Shown piece after piece: positions 44,341-56,500 of a DNA stretch of 64,000 nucleotides. The stretch's first letter is position 1. Every line of letters begins with the position of its first letter. The notes below the pieces were generated by a model. It did no database searches and was not told the DNA's origin. It worked only from the letters and a program-made list of their open reading frames with translations. A program made the position numbers and the translations under genes. The stretch spans positions 5,325,501 to 5,389,500 of the forward strand of contig NC_090288.1 of the NCBI RefSeq assembly GCF_037392515.1, read 5' to 3'. Source of the stretch: Haliotis asinina (taxonomy: Eukaryota > Mollusca > Gastropoda > Lepetellida > Haliotidae).

Positions 44341-47159
44341 AACCATTTAACATTTAACTTGAAAGGATGTGACGAGCATTCCATGTTGAAATGACTTGCC
44401 GTTATCTGGACAGATACGCATTTTTAAAACAGATATTGTAAGTCTTTAGCAGAGGTTATGAGACCGGTTTTGAACGGCTTCATGTTTTTGTTTTCCGCCA
44501 GGTGACATTCCAAACATGTCTTGAAATGTACCGACCCGTCTTGTTCCGAATGCCTTGGAACTATACCAGCTACAGCTGTCAACAAGACATTGGTATATCT
44601 TGGACGGAAAGTCTGTAGTCGCTTTGATTCGTCTCAGAGATTGTTGATGCAAATACGCGATGGAATATTAGTTTTCGGGAGTGTGTTTTGTATGCTTGTG
44701 AAATGTTCTTCACATTGTATTAGATACAGACCACGATTACTGGAAAGGTTGCCTGGGTGAAGAATATGGCACCATGCGTTGCTTTAAATTAGGCAATGTG
44801 GTATTTCTTTTTTATTTCTGCTCCGTTCATCCGGAAGCTGGCAGGGGTAATGGAGGCGAAGAACGAGTGGCGCTCAAAATGTTAAATAAAACATTCTTCA
44901 CGTGAATAATTATTAAACATGGGGTAGGTGATCGAAGAGTACGACCAAGTAGGAAATAGGAGTGTATTTTTGATGATGGCGATGTTTTATTTTGACATGA
45001 AAAAAATCTTTCGAACCGAAGCGAGGGAAGAACATTGCCAACTTTTGCACATTCTCTATGCTGCGCAACCCTATTTGCGCTACATTTTACCTGTGGTTCG
45101 TCATAAACAAAATCACAGAAACCTGAAACATTTAGATTTTATTTCAATTTCGTGTAGATATTTTTAAAAACAATTTACAAATAATTCCCATTTGTTTATT
45201 TATATATATACACAGAGAGGTTTCTGAATACACAACTCCAGTCAAAACACTATCCAATGAATGAAGCAGCTGAATGCACACAATCAACTAATCACAAGAA
45301 AAGTATGTTCAAATAGTGTACGTTTAAATCTACCATACTCTGAACCACTGACAGTCACATTTAGCATATCAATCTGGACTGACTGAAAACAAGAGTATGT
45401 TTTGTCATGTGTATTTTGCATAACATATTTGTTGCACTTCCATTTTAAGAAAAGCAGTAACTTCAAATGACACATCTCAATTTCCCCTGTTTTGTCTTAA
45501 GTCCTCAAACATATAAACTTTACACTGTTGGTAAAATATTCTCTTTATCACACAAGGTTTATACTGTGGATGTTTAGTAGGTATCAGCAAGGTCTTTATT
45601 GCTTTACATTACCTGGCTTGTTGGAAGACATTCAAAACTGGACTCTGAGGCTAAGAGGGGTTTCCAGCAAGTAACACCACAGACATTTCTTATTATGATC
45701 AGTATCTCACAGGATTTGTTACACATGAGACACCACAAACTTGTATGATATTAAATACCGAATGGCAGTGTACAAGGATTAGCTTTATGTTCCACATGGG
45801 TGCAATAGCCCAGTTTTGACTCGCTTGTGATACAGCTTGACAGTCTAAGCAAACTTAGGCTCAATATTATTCATCACATTGCTTAGCTGGGTTAACTCTA
45901 TAAGCCAGGTCAAACCAAGCCACTTTTCAATGAGGGCAATTCTGAATTAATCAATGCAAAGATTTTAGATTTCTTCTGGATCTGTTCATATCCAGCAAAA
46001 TCACAACATACAAAAATTGTTTTCGGTCACCCCATTTGCTGTAAGTAACTCTTATGACAAGTAGGGGTGCATACAATCTGTTTTAACCTAGCATCAGGAA
46101 GAAGCAGCCGGGTGTTTGGTTTCAGCAAGAGACAATTGCACATGCAACATCTTTGTGCATTGGTTACAGGGATGCAGCTACCATTGTTTCTACAAAGGTT
46201 CAGCAAGAGTCCAATACAATCTAAGTACAGTTTTGCAACCTACTGAGCTTAGATGAAAAAATAAATGCCTATCTTGCTACATACATGGCTGAGTTAGGAA
46301 GAATACCATGCTGTTCAGGCCTTTGAGATTAGCTTACTGGATTGTGCCATTTAGATTGTGGGAAAACAGGTTAGTTACCTGCCTTTGATTACAAAACCAG
46401 AAAAATTTATATTAATTCCAAAGCTGCTGGGAACAAAAGAACACAATTGCTTTACTAAGACTTGATACCATGTGCAACTGAACCGATGCACTGCTAAAAT
46501 TCTTTACAAAATAAATTATTGTCATACAATAGCAGCATCATACAATTTCCACACTTTACAATCTAAACTTCTGCACTTGCTACAACGGTTTCAGTACTGT
46601 TAAAACAGTTCTGAGGAGAAATTTTTCTGTCATTTCGCAGAACATGACACATACAACCAGAAAACAAATCCAAGAATAATGAAACGAAATCCACCAAAAT
46701 TCCAGACAAATATACTACAACTGAAAAATGTCAATGAGTGGGCGAATGATTGTTTCACAGTCAACAATATTTAAGCTATTAGAGCAGACAGACTACAGGC
46801 TAGTCTCACGTTGTGGTTGATCTGACAGGAACGTGGACAGTAGTCTTCTTCAAAAGCAAAATTATTCATCTCATGAATAAAAAGACAACTCTGGATACTA
46901 ACACCTAATTAATTCATGCTTAACTGTACAAAAAAATGACTATGGTATTTAATTGTTTAACTAAAAAACTTACTGTCATGGATAATTCTTCCTGTCATAT
47001 AATATTGCAATGTTCACATATATTCAGATGAAAATGTGAAGCAAACCAATTTCAAAACTATACAGCTCACAAATTCTCCGGAGTATGCACTGCACAAACT
47101 GGTCAAGTTGATTACCCTACGGTCAATGCGATCCTGGGTCTAGATTTTCTAGGTTCTCT

Positions 47160-47220
47160 TAGTGCTAAGATAATCATAAGTGCCATAGACTAACATTAAC
47201 TTATGACTATCCCAGTGCTA
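47160..47220. repeat. Imperfect 21-bp hairpin of the AGTGCTAAGAT family
   Basis: TAGTGCTAAGATAATCATAA plus G pairs with CTTATGACTATCCCAGTGCT plus A across a 19-nt loop, 16 of 21 positions. The loop segment AAGTGCCAT is shared with the hairpin at 62045-62081. Confidence 0.7.
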
Positions 47221-48261
47221 AAGAGCTTTGAATATTTCGGCCCAGTCTATTACTCTGCTCTCTATAATGCAGACTGCTGTACACAATACATCTTGATGCA
47301 TAGCATCAGAGTCCAGTACAGAAGTAATTCATTTTCCCAAAGGCACTCACACTTACAATGTATGATGATTATTCTGCCTTTGTTTGGATGAGCACTGCTT
47401 GATATAGATATATACTCACATATATAGCCATCTAACTATATACTATACAACAGAGGTGTTATACAAGGATTTCACACATGACAATATTGTATTATAACAA
47501 ACCAAATATATCACAAGTTTCCATGCAACCAACACAGATCATCTCCAAATATTACACCTTTATTTTATTTGAACCTCTAGCTTAGCATAAACAGGTAACT
47601 GATACAAAAATTGGATTCCAAAGTGGTTTCAAGCTTCAATAAACTGTTACATTTTGTAAAATGTGCAGAAAAAGATTACAGAAGTTTTTAAATGGTCCCT
47701 GTGGTCACATGGTATCATCACAGAAAGTCAAGACTTAAACATAAACTACACTGGTGGTGGTCGTACATAAAGCTTGATACATGTTTTTATTCAATAACAG
47801 GTAATGGACTTAAAGAAGACTGTATAATAAATAGTTTTACCATTACCAAGCCAGGTGTAAGGTCAGACTGATGTCATACTTCAATCAAAACTGATGCACA
47901 TGATGTCACACTTCCCTAACAACTGATGAATCAACAAGGTGGACTTCATAAAATACAGTAACTGCTTAGACCTTATACATTAATATCATAAAGCATTTTT
48001 AAACAGACATAGAATATGAACTTCCAGCTGAGTTCTGATCTGGAAAAACAAATTCTGCAAGCACAATATAGTCATACACCGATTCTCAACAATGATAAAT
48101 AGTAGACAACTCATTGTGATGACAAACGAGATAATATTTCATGCCAAGAGACAAGTTTGTCACTATGTAGTGAATATCATACACTACATAGAAAAAGCCT
48201 AATTTCACTGCAAGTAATTTTCAGAAATTAAATATTCTCCAGTTCCATGAGGATATCAATA

Positions 48262-48400
48262 CCTAAAGCGGGGTCTGAAATGGAGCATATTTCGTCATCA
48301 CTGTTGCGAGATCTATGCTCATGTCGTTGATCACTGGCCTGTGTAGTCTAGCATAATTACAGAGCACCATTATATAGCTGGAAAAATGCAGTGATACATA
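48262..48400 (+). repeat. Family A fragment
   Basis: GATCTATGCTCATGTCGTTG, GATCACTGGCCTGTGTAGTC and TTATATAGCTGGAAAAATGC are diverged family A 3' sequence. Confidence 0.65.
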
Positions 48401-48442
48401 ACAAACAATCAAACAAATTTGGTTTATGACATCTGAATAGGG

Positions 48443-48562
48443 GTGAGTGAGTGAGTAAATTTTACAGTGCTTTTTAGTAATATTCCAGCAATATCACGTC
48501 AGTGGACATAGGAAATGGGCGTCACACATTATAACTACCGCCTGACCCCTGAATAGGATGCA
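48443..48562 (-). repeat. Family C tail fragment
   Basis: GTGAGTGAGTGAGTAAATTT, GTAATATTCCAGCAATATCA and GAAATGGGCGTCACACATTA are the reversed family C tail and body; the head is absent. Confidence 0.7.
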
Positions 48563-48777
48563 TTTATACCATGCTGCATCCATCAGAGGAAATGTAAGTA
48601 GTGTCTGCGGTGCTCAATGTTGTTAAAGATATAAATGGATAATAACATGATCAGGTATACGATTCCGACAAACCTATGATCAAGATCGGGGTTACCTGGG
48701 ATTTGAACCATGATCAAGAGTTCCTGGGAGATTACAAGACCAAACACCACTTGGCCACATGTGGCCCGTGACGGAAT

Positions 48778-48932
48778 AGGAGTGAGTGAAAGAGTTGGGT
48801 TTTATGCCCTTTAGTAATATTCCTGCAGTATCACTACAGATGGGTATCACACGTGGTACCCATGTGAAGAATCTAAGCCAGGTCTTTGGCGTGACGAGTG
48901 AACACTTTGGCCGTAGGCTATCCGACTGCTCC
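48778..48932 (-). repeat. Family C tRNA-derived SINE
   Basis: From the - strand: GGATAGCCTACGGCCAAAGT, GTTCACTCGTCACGCCAAAG, a mutated B box, CCCATGTGAA-type junction remnants and the GGAATATTACTAAAGGGC tail with CACTCACTCC. Nearly complete. Confidence 0.75.
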
Positions 48933-50341
48933 AAATAGGCTAGGAAGAGACAGGATGCTTGCTTCTTCAGAGAATGTGGAAGATCACAGTCTCAAGATCC
49001 ATTGGTACATAAATTCACATGAGGGCCCTAAATCATTATTCTACATGCCTTGTACACCATGCCTGAACCTGAAAACATCAGGATTAGGAATGGTCTTTAA
49101 TAACCCACATGACTAAATGGTGTCATGCTCTTTGGCAAAGAATAGACAGCAGAACTTCACAATGGAGGACAAAACTATGTCTGTTATGTACAAATGTTAC
49201 ATTGTAAATTTGAACCTGCACTTGTCAATATCCCGAAACAAAAACACGACAATGTACCATCAGTCTTCATCTCTTGGTATTCAACTTTGACAAAAAGGAG
49301 GGTCACCTCAACAACAATGTTTTGACGAGATTGGGCCAAAGGGTCTGAAAAAAGTCGCAACACAAAAGCTCAACCAGTAAACCATGCATGTGACATGTCA
49401 CAGATCCAGATTTCCATGACTGTTAGATATATTCAAAACTGATCACTGTCTAATATACTACCCATCAGACGTTTAGACTCACATGTGTAATTACAGCCAC
49501 CTACTTCAGTCAACTAGATTTTGCAAAATAATCCATACTGTTTACACATGAACTGATGTATTGTACAAGAAATTCATAATGTTGAAAGGATTATTGTCAT
49601 GCATTCAATCAATCATGAAACTCTGTGAAAAATGGTGAATTCTTATCAAAACTTTACACCAAAACGCATCTCTTCAGATGCATGATGTTTGCACATGCTT
49701 TTCAGCAAATTTGATGAATGATCCTTGTGCAATTAATCTGCATACGGCTTGCAGTTGTTTCCCCCAAGTTAGTGGAGAAATTCATCTTCATAACAACCAT
49801 CCATACTTACATTACACATAGTTCTAACTGAGCCTATACTTTTGATGGGCAGCAGAAATTGCAACAACCAAGTCCAATACAATACATCAATGTGCATTTT
49901 TTAACACTGCACTAGAACATTTAAACTCAGGTTCTGCAGGATTAGGTTATAATCAGATTGCTTCGGCTAACTAAACGTAGTTCCATCAGATTTATGCAGG
50001 TTCAGGATCTAAATACAATGAAAAATATTACTTCCACTCTGCAATATGTTTATGCTTACTTCACATACACAAGAGATCACCAGTCTTTGAATCAAGTGAT
50101 GCAGGCAGTTTTGAACTATGCCCAGTGGAGAGAAACATCTGATAGTGCACCCTGTTCATACAATACAAACTATGTGAAAACCCACAACCCATGCCTGTCC
50201 CCTGAGATTTACAATTACTACAATGTGCAGGTTCATCGAAGACACGATTTTTATAAAAGAGCAATAGTGTATGAAAGTAAAAAACGCATGATCCGTGCAT
50301 ACATCTAAATAAATACACAGAGTACATCAGAATGTCAGTAG

Positions 50342-50780
50342 GGGCATGGTGGGTAAGCTGGCTAATGCACCAGGCTAGTGATCCAACGAAGTTGAGAAGA
50401 CAGGATTGAGCCCACCTGTGACCAGGTGTAAAAACCTTTGAGTTAACATTGTGTGCAGACTGTTTCAGTGTTGTCACAATCCCTATTTCTCAGTACACAA
50501 CCCTGTGCACTTAAAGAACCCATGAATCCATTGGTATATGCCCAGATGGTGGTCACATGAATACGTGTAACTCCTAGTTGCAGGTACAGCAACATAAACT
50601 TGGACAAAGCACTGTGACTATGTGTCCCAGTGAGTTGTATGGTCCCCATGGAGTTGAGATTGATAATACACTGTGACAATGAGACTGACATCTAATGATT
50701 GATGGAAACATATACCTGCGCCTTGAGCAAGCACTAATTGCATGGATATGTGCGCTATATAAATATCCTATATATAATAT
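50342..50780 (+). repeat. Family B tRNA-like SINE
   Basis: The head GGCATGGTGGGTAAGCTGGC, TAATGCACCAGGCTAGTGAT, CCAACGAAG resembles a tRNA with a long variable region (Leu-like). The body includes GTACACAACCCTGTGCACTT, CCATTGGTATATGCCCAGAT, AACTTGGACAAAGCACTGTG and GAGTTGAGATTGATAATACA. It ends TGCGCTATATAAATATCC. A second copy lies reversed at about 56850-57340. Confidence 0.8.
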
Positions 50781-52202
50781 CAATTATATGAATGACTTTA
50801 TTACTGTTGATGTTCAAGGAATATCAGTTTTCATACAACTACAATCAATATCAGAGGTTACCCCCCAACAAACAAACTATGACTCTTCCAGGTGTTGATT
50901 GGAATGTGAAAAAAGCACTAGGAACATAATCCCACAAGTTAACTATTAAAGTTTACTTAATATATTGTTGATCTTCACTCTACCTGAGGGAACAAAAACA
51001 ATTTGTTTTAAATACATTATTATGAATTTTAATAAATCCAGATAACAATCTTAACCTCTAACTTGTTACTCACAACTTCATATTACGCACTGACAGCCTT
51101 CTTTGGCAGGTAACTTCTAAGTGTTTGGGGTATTTAATTCTAAAGCAAATCTGCACAGGTTGCAGGTAACATCCAATGTGTTCATGTGCCACTAAGAGTG
51201 GGACATGCTTGTTCTACATCCGCTTTCACATCTATAAAAATCTTCCCTTTATCATAATTATGTGTATCACATCTAAATGACATTCAAAGACTACAGGTTA
51301 CAGTTAATGGATGCTGGACTCCAGCATTTGATTAAAGAGCAGAGACCTTTCATAGAAATACTGCTATCACGGGTAATGGTATTGGATTTAAAATCTTTTC
51401 ATACATGTTTGCATACAACCTACAAACCACCACTGACATGATCACATACAGACCTGATCTGGTAATCTGTAATTAAATCTTAAGCTGACTATGTAAATGT
51501 AATTTCAGATAGAACAAATTACAAAAGACATTTGGGTTTGAGATCAGCACAATTAGGATCACAATTATTTTCCATGGAAACAGCTGCTCAACTTTCAAGC
51601 AAATAAGACAAATAAATCGTACATTTTACACTTGCTAACAAGAAAAAGGCAAATTATTTTTCACCTACAATGTCAGGTATATGAGACGCCTCCCACAACA
51701 TCCAACCCAAACTGAATTGTTGTCCCATCATGTGGTTTAGAGGTGCAGTCAAAGAATGGCTGGTACACTGAAGGAAGGAGGGTGTAAGTCTTTGGGTTGA
51801 CACAACTTGGCATCATACCCCTAGTTTAGTCATCAGAAAGTACAATCACTTAAAGTAAGAGTAGTCTCCCTTGAGACCAGCTACAGCTTTCCAACATGGT
51901 GTCACGTAAGACATGTACAAAGACCCATTTCACACAGCGATTGTAGCACTACTTCTACATTTTAACAGAGACTTAAGACAGTCGTAGTGCTACGACTAAA
52001 CTGTAAACCAGAGTTGGTGTTAGTGTTCGCATGGGTTCAAAAATATGTTGAAAAGTCACTTGCCAGAGGGCTATTGACTGCAAGAAAGAAGCTTGTCCTG
52101 ACTAATTTTCCTCTTGCTCTGATTTTATGACACAATGCCTGATGTTAATGTTTACTGGACTATTTATCGAAGAGAGATAATTTCACTCTCTGGTAGCTCT
52201 AC

Positions 52203-52208
52203 TTTATT
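52203..52208 (-). terminator. Candidate MON1 polyadenylation signal
   Basis: AATAAA on the - strand, the first one downstream of the MON1 stop at 53378 that I found. Use is unproven; a shorter UTR with a variant hexamer or a longer one is possible. Confidence 0.25.
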
Positions 52209-53377
52209 ATTATCGCAAACTTTAATAGCTTCATTGTGAGCAGATATGAAAGTAAATCCAAGATTATTCGCAGTTTGAAATCATAAGTGGAAATAACCTA
52301 GTCGTAAACGGACAAGAAAGATACCTTTTACTTGATTGCCCAATATGAAAACTGACTTGTCCTGGACATCGAGCTATGGGATTTTTTAACCCCTGGTTAG
52401 ATATGCTAATAATGCTTATTTTACAAAAATGGAGTTACGACTGATGGCTTTAAGAAACCTTTCCACCGTCAAGTTTTCACTAATGAACACAAACAGACAA
52501 TGCAAAAGAATATAGGTCACTAAGGCTTATAAGACTATATCGAGAATGTCACCCAAGTGTCCACTGGCATCAAATATATCAACTCAAGTTGTTAAAGTAA
52601 CAAATAGCCAAGGCTTCCTGAGGATATTTTTACCTTTATCAACGAGAGTTGGTATAACTGATATCAGTAGACATGAGGGGGAGATTGTATTTATCATCCA
52701 AAATCATTCCTTAGTTTTCAACAAAAAATGTACATCTCTGAACACAGCACTGCCATTAGATTCGCAGCACAGCCATGTCATAGCATTGTGACATCATCAA
52801 TTTCATGATGTCAGCAGTGTCAGGGTATTGTTCAAAATCTACTGTCAAAACGATATCTCCTAGCGCATATCATCTGATCTCACACAAGTGATATCTCCTG
52901 TGGAACACAGTTTTGGATGATAAATGTCATGGCATGACAAATCAACTGAGGTCATGTGAATAAATACCAAGTATTTTTCAACTTATAGGAGTAGAATATT
53001 TCAGAAGTTGTGTCCGCATACAAAGTACCATCCTTGAACAAGGCGAAGTTAAAATTAAAATTTAAAAACCGATCTGCATACATAGTTTTGTTGTCCCCCC
53101 AGCCATCATGGCAGAAAGAAAAACACAGGACAAAATGACAGTCATGAAGGAATCCATCACTGATTTGAATTCTGGGAATATAATCAAATCAACACTGCCA
53201 GTAGAGCTGTAAAAAAATGAAGGAAAATAATTTTCAACATATACACTGACACTCATGTATTCCAGTAAGTCTTACAAGGTACATGTTATTGTTAGAATTT
53301 GGGGGTTCAGAATTTTCTGCCTGTTTATCGCCAACCACATTTGAAGGAACCTGGCACATCTGATGTCCCTTTGTAGG

Positions 53378-53518
53378 TCAGAATGAGACTGAGTTCAGGA
53401 TGAAGAGTCTATCCTCCTCCCTCTTGATCCAGCGTAGTAACTTGTTCACAGCATGTATTGCTCCAGTCTTCGTCACCAAGGGACCAAACACAGCGTACAG
53501 CTCAAACCCTTGTGTCAC
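53378..53518 (-). CDS. MON1: MON1 exon 7: C-terminus
   Basis: Residues 487-532: VTQGFELYAVFGPLVTKTGA, then AVNKLLRWIKREEDRLFIL, NSVSF and TGA (53380-53378). This is the most conserved tail of the family. Acceptor CCACCAG. It is too short (46 codons) to stand out as an open frame. Confidence 0.95.
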   Translation of the reverse strand: MTQGFELYAVFGPLVTKTGAIHAVNKLLRWIKREEDRLFILNSVSF

Positions 53519-56500
53519 CTGGTGGAAAGACAAAATACTCCATAGACACCACAACTGAAAACAAATCTGTAAGGATTCAAGATTTGGAGGTGTTCATGAT
53601 CTGGAGAGGGTTCAAAATCTTTAGGGGTTCATGATCTGGAAGGGGGCACATGCTCTAGAGGTCATGTTCTAGCAATACAACAGCAGAATACGCCAGGAAC
53701 AGGCTTCACAATTTGTAATCATGTGGGGAATCAAAGCTAGTTCAGAGCCATTGATAAATGACATCACGAGTACCGAACTACTCAACTGGGACACAATGAC
53801 ATGCACCAGTCAAATCAGTGATCTTCATCTAACCCTATTCGTTGTCTCTTCTGATCAAGTAAAGAGCTGAGTTTACTGACATCACATGACCATCAAAAGC
53901 ATCCTGTTGTCTTGATATCATCATTAACTGACCCATGCCTTGAACAAAATACCTACCCATCCTAGCAACGTTTCGTATCTGCCTACATGGAAGAGTATTT
54001 TTAGCGGGCGGCCTGACGTGTGGATTCGATGATGAAGGTACTGATAGAGACCAAACAAACGTTCCTGCTCTGATTGGTTGAGATATGGTGCCTCTAGCTC
54101 GGGACTCGTGTATTGTGCTGTGCTGCGGGACTTGTACAGGAAGTGACGCAAGTCATGGATGCCACACTGCTGGATGCTGTAGCTAGTCTTACGTAAAGCG
54201 TCGCCTATGGCACGCAGAGCGTTATATTTCAGTAATCTCTGAAAAAATAAATTGAAATGACATCAGATAAGTTCACTGATACTTGACACCTTCAGTTCAA
54301 TGAAAAAACATAACAAATCTGTTTATCAATATCCCAAATAATCAAATGGCACCAGTTCACCAATTGACTGAACTGTATAGCACGTTTCATCAAGAAATAT
54401 TCTATGTTCTTAAAGTTCTGCTCCTGACACAAGCTCTACCCACATTTACTGATTTATGTAAAAATCCCAGAATGACGGCAGTGATAATGTTTCTATGGTT
54501 AGAATAATATTGTGAATACCATTATCTTAATCTAGTAAATAATGAACTTTCATTCTTAAGGGAACGGTGTCTTGGACTCTATAGTCAGGTGTTAGACTAA
54601 TATCTAGTCAATAAAATTAAAAATTTTCATATAAACAAACAATTTCATGAAAATGAAAAACTATCCATAATCAGATGGGAGATTCTTTGGTTTTACGCTG
54701 CTTCTAGCAATATTCCAGCAACAAGGGGCATAACTACCGTTATGGAATAAAGCCTGAGCTTACACATGATTGTTGCTAAAAAGGTTGGGCAAGCCCTCAA
54801 TACTATCTAAATATAAAGCTTTGCAACATACACGAAATAAGTGGCTTGCTACGCATTTGGCAACATCATGCCACAAGTCACCAGAATCGGGGCGCACATA
54901 CTGTTTACAGCTATAGAGTTACAGTAACGATTCGACAGAAGAAAACATGGTTAACACAGTCTAAGTAAACTCATCCTCAGTACTTTTCCTTACACTCCAC
55001 CACTGAGTCTAACAAAACCTTATGGGATGTCACGTTAGGTAACCTTTGAGATTGACCAATCAGAAAAAACAAATCGCTAAAGTGCAGATTCGCACATACC
55101 TTTTGAACTTTTTATCTCGAAAAGGTTCATACCCGAACTATTCCGAATGCTATTGAGCATACGATCGCATCCGGGTGATGCACACGGCATACGTACAGCC
55201 ATGACAATGGTGAGTAAACAGTCACTGAAAATAGTGTTTTTGACAATATTCAAGGATGTTATCTTGCGGAAATATTAGCTAATGGTAACCATGCCAACAG
55301 AAACCCGAAAGCGTATATACTGCAGGTCAAATAACTCTGTTATATACTGATTTGTGTTTGTGGAGAGATCTGTGTGGGTGACCTGAATATTTTGAAAGTC
55401 CCCCCAATCCCTAAATAGTAGCCGTTGTCTGATTGGTTAAATCTATTTAACCGTCTTGCATTTGATTGGACGGTCATTGGTTTCTCAAAGGTTACCTGAC
55501 GCGACCTTCTACTAGGTTTTATTAGACTCAGTGGTGGAGTGAAACGAAATACACTGAGACTAAGTTTACTTAGACTGTGGTTAACAAGTCAAGTTCCTGA
55601 ATCATATAATCATATTAAGACATATCTGTAGCCTTCAGCAAGTAGCAGCTGTAATAATTCAGCTCCCACCTCCTTAATCTTGTTCTTGCACTCTGAGAGA
55701 GTGAAAAAGCTGTCTCGATCCACGGACAGCAACAGCATACATGTCTGACTGTTGTCATCAAGGTAAGACACATGGGCTTGTAAAAATCCACTGTAACACA
55801 CGATATTATACCAATGTTAGTACATTGTCCATCGATACAAACAGGATATTTGAGCATCTCATCTCCAAAACATTTGAACTGTACCTTTGATTTCAACATT
55901 TCTTGTTACCATAATATCCATTTATCTTCACATCATGTCTGACCACTGAATTGGTCCACACCACATCAACGTCCTTAATATTTGTTTACTGTCCATCAAG
56001 AAGATATTGATTTGTGAACATTTTACCTTTCTAACATGGCACATGACCAAACAAAATCCTTCATTTCAACCATTCTGTTCACAAATAATCTGAAACACTC
56101 TTTACTGAACAGGAATTTCTTTCAAACAGAATATTTTCTGCTGTTCTATCGACTTAATATGAAGACTATCCTCTCTCCATAAAAGCTGTTTCCATCCAAA
56201 ATGTCTACAAATCCACGGTTCCCCTAACTCCCCAAAATGGCTGACTAGATCACATATGAAGCTCCTAGATTTTATGATTTCAGTATCAATGAAGATTGAA
56301 GGACCTAAATGTTTTATCAGTCACATTCTTGCCATCAAAAATGTCCTTCAGCAAACTGAGTTGAAACGATAGTCTGAAATTGAATATAAAATCCTGACTC
56401 CACACAAGGGTTGATGCTTCCCCATTAATTCTCCCAAGGACGTTGCTGCCCTCCACTTCCCAGGCTGTCTGTGACAGCTGATCGGTGTGAGCACCTGTTA

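Larger units (their letters stand above)
40914..45190. other. Non-coding region downstream of SLC6
   Basis: It contains the SLC6 3' UTR of unknown length and intergenic DNA. No gene recognised; a very A+T-rich patch lies at about 42300-42510. Repeat fragments are listed separately. Confidence 0.55.
45191..53377. other. Gene-poor region downstream of MON1; may contain its 3' UTR
   Basis: No protein gene recognised in 8.2 kb. Read on the - strand it directly follows the MON1 stop. The first AATAAA on that strand is at 52208-52203, about 1.2 kb downstream, and others lie near 47560, 45590 and 45197. SINE copies at 48.3-48.9 kb and 50.3 kb interrupt it. Confidence 0.5.

Noticed and set aside
50061..50477. 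Open frames of 116-138 codons near 50 kb as genes
   Set aside because: They overlap the family B SINE or unconserved sequence and have no recognisable domain or splice partner.
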